Shown: piece by piece, positions 58,001 to 64,000 of the stretch
Numbering within the stretch: the stretch's first letter is position 1
Layout: every line of letters starts with the position of its first letter
Assembly (NCBI GenBank): GCA_946406115.1
Contig: OX291557.1
Coordinates: forward strand, 7,844,501-7,908,500
Source of the DNA: Apoda limacodes
Lineage: Eukaryota > Arthropoda > Insecta > Lepidoptera > Limacodidae
DNA length: 64,000 bases
Direction of reading: 5' to 3'
Program-made: the position numbers and the translations under genes
The notes under the pieces: model-generated
The model's database searches: none
Seen by the model: the letters and a program-made list of their open reading frames with translations, nothing else
Told to the model about the DNA's origin: nothing

Positions 58001-61000
58001 AAGATTTTGGATTTTAAATTTTATGATTCTAACTTCAAAAACACAGAACTTGGATAAAACCTTCCAATCGCCTTTTGGCACCCCTAATTCAGTACGGTCA
58101 CAAAAATCACTAACAGTAATCGTGTTATCTAAATGCATTCCCTTAAGAGCAAAAACATACGATTTGCATATAAAATTGCTTCACATATCTACTCTTATCC
58201 ATCCCTGTCGTATTATTTAATACATACCTAACATCAAATTTTTATACAAAATTTCAACTACCTGTTACAACTGTTAACAATTTATCAATCACTAGAAAAA
58301 CGCGTTGTCAGTTTAACAGTGCAATTCTGTTTCTAAACTTACTATGTGTAATGTGTGTATGTTACGCGATATCTGCTACTTACTACACTACATAGTGTAA
58401 CAATGTTAATTTTTATATAATTCACCTTTCTACTTAAACTAACTAAATTAATTTGTTTTAGTTTATATCGTACTGAAAATATAGAAAATGCTGAAGAAAA
58501 ATTTGTTGTTTTCAAAGAAAGAATTCCTCTTTATATCAAGATAACTAAAGAGGTAAGTATCTAATGTCATATTTGTGTGCTTAATAACACCTTTCTACAT
58601 AATATTCAGTCCATACATATACAGTAGAGCCTCAATAATCCGAACACCGAAAATGTATACCCTGTTCGGTTCTATAAAGCATTCGGATTATAGTATGTAC
58701 AGGGTGGCTAGGGATAAATTTTATTGTCTTTCATTTTATATACAAAGTTCTTAAGACAACTTTTCTCTTAAATTGTTATTTAGAGGGTTATTGGTTTCCA
58801 AGGCTGTGTTGGTTGTGGGTGTTGTATATGCGTTTTGCGCTTTTGAGGTTTGCAGCTATTGGAACCCAGACCTTTGAAGCGAATACATTATTGATACACG
58901 TAAGTCGCTTTGGACACATGAGAATCAGCTGCTTGAGTTTCCTTAGCTATCTTTTAGTGATCCGTACGGTTCAGACGTTATCTATTATGACCTTGACTCA
59001 TGACCTTGTTTGCGTCGTAGCTGCAAACGAACTATTGGTACATTTTATGGTACTAATGCAATATTACGGAACTATATTCATTCTAAGATACGTGCAATTT
59101 TTAAACTTGGTATTTCTAGGGTTCTTATCTCAAAAAGCTTACCCTTGAAGGAGCAATTTATTGTCAGTCTGTCATAACTCTTTTCCTCCAAATCTACTTA
59201 ATGTAAAACTTAAAATTTTGAATAGGAATGAGTCACGTTGCGCGTATTTTTCTAAAACCATAGGAACGGTAATTGGTAGAAATATAAATCTAAACGCATG
59301 TTGTTTTTATAAGCCATGCTTGTACCTACTTACCAAGAAAGTTTACACGTACAGTTACAGTTCTATACAAACTTCTTGGCGGCTGGCCTTGTACTTTTAA
59401 AATTCTATTGAATAAACATAGGAAAAGTAACACTAGGTAACTCCAACAACCTTATTGCTTTGTAATCATATCAGTTAAACTTTACTTTTCAATGCTGATT
59501 CAATACAATCGGCTTTGAAAGTACATGGCCATCCGCCATGATGTTTGCATTGTACTATACGAAGCTACGGCTTTTAATGAAGTCTCCTGGTGTTAGGTGT
59601 TTTCAAACATTTAATAAATAACATATTTGTGACTAAAAATCAAAAGAATCCAAATAAGGTAGGTGTAAAGTATAGGAATTAAAAAAGCACAAAACAGGAT
59701 TAAAACAATTTTGTTCAATAGAAAAAATAACTGAAGATGTTATGTAGTTCGGGTTTTAAAACAGATTTTATTAACTTGTTTATTTTTATAACGGTAAAAA
59801 ATATTTTCAATTTATAAGAATTGCATAAAGACATTATTTGGATAAAGCAATTTTTTTCATAGAAATAGAAAAAAGCAAAAAACTTTCGGTAAAATCTGTG
59901 CTGCTTTGTCAGATACTTCCGGGGTCACGAAGGTTATATCACCGCAGAACGCATTTCAGCATTATCTATACTAATATTATAAAGAGGAAAGATTTGATTG
60001 TTTGTTTGTATTGAATAGGCTCCGAAACTACTGGACCGATTTGAAAAATTCTTTTACCATTAGAAGCCGACATAGATTACTTTTTACAGCGGGAAAATGC
60101 TTCATTCCTACGGGAAAACGGGTAATAGGACAACGGGTAGTAAGAATTATCCTTCCGTGCATTCCTAATTACTTAATTACGTAATTACTTCCTTTTTCAC
60201 ATAACTTCTAAACGGCTGAACCGATTAGGTTGAACTTTTATATGGGTATTTTGATGGTTTTCTGGATGATTTAAAAAATACAATTGGGGTCGGTAGATGG
60301 CGCTGCTGTCGGTATGTCAACTATTAAACGGCTTGACCGATTGGGTTGAAATTTTGTATGTGTTATTTCCATGGTTTCACAGAAACGAATGTTTTATGCC
60401 ATTAAAGAGGAAAGATTAGATTTTTTGTTTTTTTTTCTATAATTGAGGAGTTGCCGTAAGAACCTACGCCGATAACGAAATTTATTACTAATAATTCAGC
60501 GGTATCAGTACTAAGTTTTTCACTCAAGATAATCTGGCCTTAAAGATCCTTTGTCAAGGCTAGGTCCCTAATAGACCCTCTTTTCAAGAAAAGTCCCTAA
60601 GGTTATTTCTTGGTCCTTGTCCTAGTGTTCAAAAATAGTAGAACACATGAAAAATACTAATTTGTCTTTAGCAACCACACTTTACATATAATATTGTTGT
60701 TGTAGTGCACAGTGACAAGTCTACAAAAACTGTGCGACACGCTGTCAGAGCATCCGTCCTGGACAATAGCGCACTTGGCCGCCCATTATGGTCTGTATGA
60801 GCTGTTCCACGATTCAAAAGTGCAGAAACATATCAACGAAGTCGACGCTCCCTCTGGGGCCACGCCATTGATGGTTAGTCTTGTCATAGTATAATAATAC
60901 ACTGACTGTAGTACCGACACTGCAGGACCGTACGTGCTGAAGGTCACGCTAACAGACTACAAAAAGTAGTAGCACAGTCTAAACATTCATTTCACTAGTA

Positions 61001-63662
61001 TAGTCAACACCGAGCAATCGTGAGGTGCAGTGCGCTGCGAGACCACAGGGTAATTTTTTTATATACCTCAAAGGTGGCTAACTTTCCGCCTGATGGCAAG
61101 CAAGCGGTCATCGCAGTCTATGGACGCTTGCAACACAAGGGGCATCACTCGCGCATTGCCTAAGTTTTTAAAAATCGAATCATTTTTTCCTTGAATAACC
61201 TCATGTTGTAGTCTTTAGAGAAAACAAAGCTCATTCTACAACCAAAGCTTTCGCGGGAGGAATTAGGAACACTAAACAACAAACTTGACTACTCTGTTGT
61301 TAACACATTAAGGAACAATTCCGTTTAAATGCGCGGCTTGTTTACCTAGTTATAGAATGCACAAAGCTTCGGCGCGCGAGCACTAAATACAAAGAACTGT
61401 GTCGCTCATAAAACGATGCGGCCGAAGAGCGCTTGTGGTCTGGTAATTGTGATGTGAACAGGCGCCTATTGAAATATTATAATGCTGTGATCTTACGCGA
61501 CACTAGAAGAAAAACATATGCCACAGCCCAGTAGTTTCCGTACCTCTAAAATACAATCGAGGTGTCAGATGAAGTTGAATACGTTTGTATAGCTACAGCT
61601 GAGTGGTAGAGGCGGACTGGAGACTTAACGCCGCCGACTAGCCTATGTCTACATACGGCAATTTGGGAGCTGTCCGACAAGACGACTGGTCACGGTTGCG
61701 GTGTCGCCATGGCTCTTTAGATGCTATCGGGTTTTTTTTAACATTATACGCGAAGACCGACTATAATAAAATGAATGTTTAGGCCAGAGGTTCCCAGACT
61801 ATTTTTCTCATAGACCACTTTCAAATTTAGCTGATTCCGGTGGACCCCCTGCAGCTGCAACATTTCTATCATATTCCCAAAACTCGAGAAAAAAAGTAAA
61901 GATTACATCTATGGGAATTTGTTCTATATCTAAATATGGAATATGCAAATTTTTACAAGTAACAGTCGCTGAGCTTCCTAAAATATTATCTGCCTACATT
62001 GATAGGTGAAGTCAAGCTAACATATTAGTTCTTCACTATCGAAAGCAGATAAATTTTCGTCCTGGACCACTTTGGGAAGTACTGGTTTAGGCTGTGGTAG
62101 CAGTCTAGGCACGCTGCCAATAAGCAGGAAGTACGCCGCACGGACCGGGCACCTGACGCGAGATTTTTTTTTTGTTTCGTTTGCTAGTTTAATACCCAAT
62201 TTTCATAATAGATTTTTTCTAAATTAGTGGCAGAAATATATATTAACAGTATCAGTATCTAAGATATTCATATTTATTTATTTTGGTAGCGTAAGTTCAA
62301 TCACAAAGGTAAAATATACACTGTCTACAAATCCACGCCGCCACTGTACTTCGTAAGAGCATTTGGTTTTCTATGTATGTATGAGTAATATTCGCATAGG
62401 TTGTTGTTTGTTAACAAATAAATAATTTAAATTTTGCTTCGTACGTAATACACATTTGTATACAAGATATTGTAAGCGACATACTGACTGTAGCTTTGAC
62501 TTTTACTTATTTTTGTGGTATAGTGATATCACCCGGTATACCCCATTGATAGTGATGAATATAAATACACGGCGCTCAAACCATAGTCGAGACAACTTAA
62601 TCAACAAATTGTGACAATATTGGTTGACTGCCCCTACCGAATTGAACCGGGACCTTCGACATGGCAGCAGCCCAATATGTCTAATATGATGTGCTTTACG
62701 AAGTCTGATGTCAAATAAAAGCAAACCCATAACTAATAGTTTTGACGATTCTCAGGTGTTTTTAAAAAACCTTCGCGCATCCCACCATGTTATTAAGAAA
62801 TTTGTCTCGGCAAAGTATATTTTGCGAGTTATTGGCTTTCAAAGTCGATAATTTTTTGTTCACTATACCTCTGACGCCTTTCGACGAGATTGTGCGGTTT
62901 TTATAGAAATTACTTCCACAAATATATAGATTCTAGAATGAGCTTAATCAAGAAAGGAGGGATTAGATTTTTAACTAGTTGGTAAAACGCGAGTTATCCC
63001 CTTATGTTATAATAAGCCATAAGCTTGTTTGTCATCTGGGTGGTTTAAAAAAACACCATCATTGCTCTGTCGAACATCCTCAATGACTCTCTATTAGATT
63101 TACTACACATACTAGTGCACTACTGCATAACAAAGACTTGCATGTAACAATGATATTTTTAAACTTGGCACTCCTATAATCAATCGTCTATTTAAAAGTC
63201 GATGCTCAGCATAGGTGTTCTAAGAATCATAAATTACTCATACTTTACTATTAATATTGAACGATTACCAATCCGGTAACAATAGTATCAGTGCCAAAAA
63301 AGAAACGTCATTCAACTGTAATTTAAATACAGACCAGATTTTTTTTAAATCTTTATTTGTGTGGATTTATACCTTCAACATTTATTTTAAATCCCATTTT
63401 ATTATTAGAATATACAAGAAATATACGCGAAATCCGAAATAGCAAAACGGAACGCTAATGGATGGACAGTTCGATTGTGACGTCAAGTCTACGACAGCAA
63501 ACATAGATATACATACCCTATTATTTTTAGGTTGCAGTAAAGGCGCGGAATGTGCGAATGGTACAAAGTCTGGTCTCGTTGAATTGTTCTTTAGACACGG
63601 TGGATACCGACGGCAATACGGTCTTCCACTACGCAGCCGCCAGCAATAAGGAAATTATTAAT
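52060..63662 (+). CDS. PLA2G6: Calcium-independent phospholipase A2, group VI (iPLA2-VIA/PLA2G6), 5' part
   Basis: Exons 52060-52072 (proposed), 54579-54789, 58462-58552, 60706-60873 and 63531-63662 join with matching phases into 205 codons, open to the window's end. The start reads MLNSFFRGLLGTEE, comparable to MQFFGRLVNTFSG in the mammalian enzyme. LCDTLSEHPSWTIAHLAAHY matches the human LIRNHPSWSVAHLAVEL block just before the ankyrin repeats. Exon 5 gives ankyrin sequence with VDTDGNTVFHYAAASNKEII. Family knowledge: the enzyme hydrolyses the sn-2 fatty acid of glycerophospholipids through a GTSTG serine lipase site, and acts in membrane remodelling and mitochondrial maintenance. That catalytic part is beyond the window. 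The identification is strong; only the first exon is uncertain. Confidence 0.9.
53064..53290 (+). mobile_element. Helitron-like fragment in iPLA2 intron 1
   Basis: It starts TCTATACTAATATTATAAAG, then AGGAAAGATTTGATTGTTTG and CGGCTGAACCGATTGGGTTG. The 3' CTAG end is not seen, so it is truncated. Confidence 0.6.
54093..54375 (-). mobile_element. 5'-truncated LINE tail (copy D) in iPLA2 intron 1
   Basis: CCACCAAGTTGGCAAACAAG, GGTCCGCCTAATGGTAAG and CTTGGCAGGGAGCACATTCC identify the family. It is antisense to the host gene and ends about 200 bases before exon 2. Confidence 0.7.
54579..54789 (+). CDS. PLA2G6: iPLA2-VIA exon 2
   Basis: The acceptor is TTTTACAG|TTTTTCGAGG and the donor TATAG|GTTAGT. 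It encodes FRGLLGTEEAPNKVLEV, then SRPIHYREDSILLYGPK and KYFEIVLSKPF, the N-terminal domain before the ankyrin repeats. Confidence 0.85.
54861..57124 (+). mobile_element. DD41D mariner-type transposon with >400-bp inverted repeats, in iPLA2 intron 2
   Basis: The element runs from CAGTGTGAGTCTT to AAGACTCACACTG with a TA on each side. The left arm (54861-55310) and right arm (about 56703-57124) are imperfect reverse complements along their whole length, for example GATGGAGAATAACACAAAGT and GTGATAGGGATA near the inner ends. Between them lies a broken transposase gene. Such long arms are unusual for mariner-type elements. Confidence 0.85.
55541..56557 (+). pseudogene. DD41D Tc1/mariner-type transposase pseudogene
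   Basis: From ATG 55541 (MPRVSDFPAQHI) to a stop at 56555-56557, in three frames. There is a helix-turn-helix region with ISTRRLALRHGISQKSAWRI. The first catalytic Asp is in LLWMDEATFN, the second in QMDGCPAHYAG and the third in SPDLTPLDYFLWG. Counting codons between the second Asp and the Asp of PLD gives 41 residues, including one internal TGA (56300-56302; probably a decayed CGA). The frame is shifted near 55633 and again near 56040-56090. The family assignment rests on these motifs. The gene is dead, but the acidic residues are still present. Confidence 0.8.
57125..58461. other. Rest of iPLA2 intron 2
   Basis: It contains a direct repeat of about 200-bp period (TTGGGCTCTTAATAT..AAATTTTCAGCC and GGCATCCTTAAT near 57373 and 57574) and a repeated TTTTGGCTACATAAATAAAC. 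No gene is seen. Confidence 0.45.
58462..58552 (+). CDS. PLA2G6: iPLA2-VIA exon 3
   Basis: The acceptor is TTGTTTTAG|TTTATAT and the donor GAG|GTAAGT. It encodes YRTENIENAEEKFVVFKER and IPLYIKITKE, continuing the N-terminal domain. It is too short to stand out as a free-standing frame. Confidence 0.8.
58622..58703. mobile_element. Tiny pogo-like MITE in iPLA2 intron 3
   Basis: CAGTAGAGCCTCAATAATCCGAAC at the left and CATTCGGATTATAGTATGTACAG at the right share inverted ATAATCCGAA ends of the pogo/Tigger type. Only about 80 bp remain. The call is from end motifs only. Confidence 0.5.
58704..59974. other. Part of iPLA2 intron 3
   Basis: The 111-codon frame 58813-59148 is hydrophobic but matches nothing I know and lacks splice support. 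It is probably decayed transposon sequence. Confidence 0.35.
59975..60490 (+). mobile_element. Helitron-like element in iPLA2 intron 3, 3' end decayed
   Basis: It starts TCTATACTAATATTATAAAG and continues AGGAAAGATTTGATTGTTTG, ACCGATTTGAAAAATTC and CGGCTGAACCGATTAGG, with AATTGAGGAGTTGCCGTAAG near the end. The CTAG terminus is missing. It is the longest of three relatives in the window. Confidence 0.6.
60706..60873 (+). CDS. PLA2G6: iPLA2-VIA exon 4
   Basis: The acceptor is TTGTTGTTGTAG|TGCACA and the donor ATG|GTTAGT. It carries the diagnostic SLQKLCDTLSEHPSWTIAHL and the start of the first ankyrin repeat (ATPLM). Confidence 0.9.
61050..61262 (-). mobile_element. 5'-truncated LINE tail (copy E) in iPLA2 intron 4
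   Basis: A poly-T start, then CCTCAAAGGTGGCTAAC, TCCGCCTGATGGCAAG, GACGCTTGCAACACAAGGGG and TTTCGCGGGAGGAA. It is more decayed than copies A and D. Confidence 0.65.
61263..61789. other. Part of iPLA2 intron 4, slightly GC-richer
   Basis: I see no gene. The composition between about 61330 and 61700 is richer in GC than the surrounding intron, perhaps an old repeat. Confidence 0.35.
61790..62095. repeat. Interspersed repeat with inverted GACCACTTT ends
   Basis: AGAGGTTCCCAGACTATTTT and ATAGACCACTTTC at the left, and GGACCACTTTGGGAAGTACT at the right, are the ends of a repeat I recall from insect genomes. There is no coding capacity. Confidence 0.35.
62096..63530. other. Rest of iPLA2 intron 4
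   Basis: I see no gene or clear mobile element here. Confidence 0.4.
63531..63662 (+). CDS. PLA2G6: iPLA2-VIA exon 5 (ankyrin repeats)
   Basis: The acceptor is TTATTTTTAG|GTTGCA and the donor AAT|GTAAGT. It encodes VAVKARNVRMVQSLVSLNC and DGNTVFHYAAASNKEIIN, an ankyrin unit matching GETVFHYAVQGDN of PLA2G6. Confidence 0.88.
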
Positions 63663-64000
63663 GTAAGTTTTGTTATGTACTAGCATAATTCCCTGCAGCT
63701 CCGCCTCTGCTAAATTTGGTTACCGGCGTATGATTCCCGTGGAAACTCCTTAATATAGGACGGTTTGCTGTAGCTATAGTTTTTCCACGTGGAATTAAGT
63801 TATAGTTATTCTGGGATGAAAAAATAGTACATGTCCTTCTCCTTAACCACCCCTGTGCCAAATTTCAGCTCAATTGGATGCTTCGTATCGACGTAAAGAA
63901 AGAAGAAACCAACAATTCACTAATGCATTTATAATATTTTTATGACAATATGCTATACACAGTATAGGCTTCATGGAGTATAGCCAGTTACTGCTGCCCC
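63663..64000. other. Start of iPLA2 intron 5
   Basis: It contains a dispersed-repeat fragment (about 63700-63905: AGTTTTTCCACGTGGAA, TGTGCCAAATTTCAGCTCAA, GACGTAAAGAAAGAA) of a kind common in moth and butterfly genomes. Confidence 0.4.

Noticed and set aside
58813..59148. 111-codon hydrophobic plus-strand frame in iPLA2 intron 3
   Set aside because: It has no family resemblance, no splice signals tying it to a gene, and composition like decayed repeat.

Overview
The window looks like nuclear DNA from an insect, most probably a moth or butterfly (Lepidoptera). It is AT-rich, with long introns, canonical GT-AG splice sites and a dense, mostly decayed load of transposable elements. The Lepidoptera call is an inference: the repeats (Helitron-like ends, a tRNA-derived SINE, RTE and Jockey LINE tails) and the two recognised proteins resemble lepidopteran ones from memory. 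No search was run.

Two genes are recognised by protein similarity, both on the + strand. The first is the islet cell autoantigen 1 homologue (ICA69, AH/BAR-domain protein), with four coding exons at 28435-29004, 30238-30474, 31491-31751 and 33088-33309. They join in phase 0 into 429 codons that end in the conserved C-terminal AWFxLFAxLDPLxNPD motif. The second is the 5' part of a calcium-independent group VI phospholipase A2 (iPLA2-VIA/PLA2G6), with exons at 54579-54789, 58462-58552, 60706-60873 and 63531-63662 and a probable 13-nt first coding exon at 52060-52072. The ankyrin region has just begun where the window ends, so the lipase domain lies outside.

Two further minus-strand gene models are proposed. 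One is a small three-exon gene (24973 down to 22507; 132 codons) whose splice phases fit exactly but whose family I do not recognise. The other is a 22-codon first coding exon at 13067-13002, next to a CpG-rich promoter-like segment (about 13390-13560).

Layout: 1-4.6 kb has no gene and holds a 32-bp perfect palindrome and a short Helitron-like element. An RTE LINE fossil lies at 4.6-6.1 kb and a Tc1/mariner-type fossil at 8.06-9.83 kb. A hAT-like scrap is at 11.2 kb and the possible promoter and first exon at 13 kb. From 15 to 22 kb there are LINE tails, a SINE and a THAP/P-element-like remnant. The small gene is at 22.5-25 kb and a 1.4-kb inverted-repeat element at 26.1-27.5 kb. ICA69 fills 28.4-33.3 kb. 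A 1.1-kb element with two opposed arrays of 16-bp units is at 35.2-36.3 kb and a 690-bp tandem duplication at 40.1-41.8 kb. A 2.75-kb terminal-inverted-repeat element, built of 25-bp and about 200-bp tandem repeats with a nested Jockey insertion, is at 42.5-45.3 kb. A LINE fossil split by a SINE is at 48.7-50.4 kb. The iPLA2 gene runs from 52 kb to the end; its intron 2 carries a DD41D mariner-type transposon with inverted repeats of over 400 bp.

No bacterial-type operon, CRISPR array, rRNA gene or convincing intact tRNA gene was seen. The most unusual material is the non-autonomous repeat architecture at 35.2-36.3 and 42.5-45.3 kb and the unrecognised small gene.
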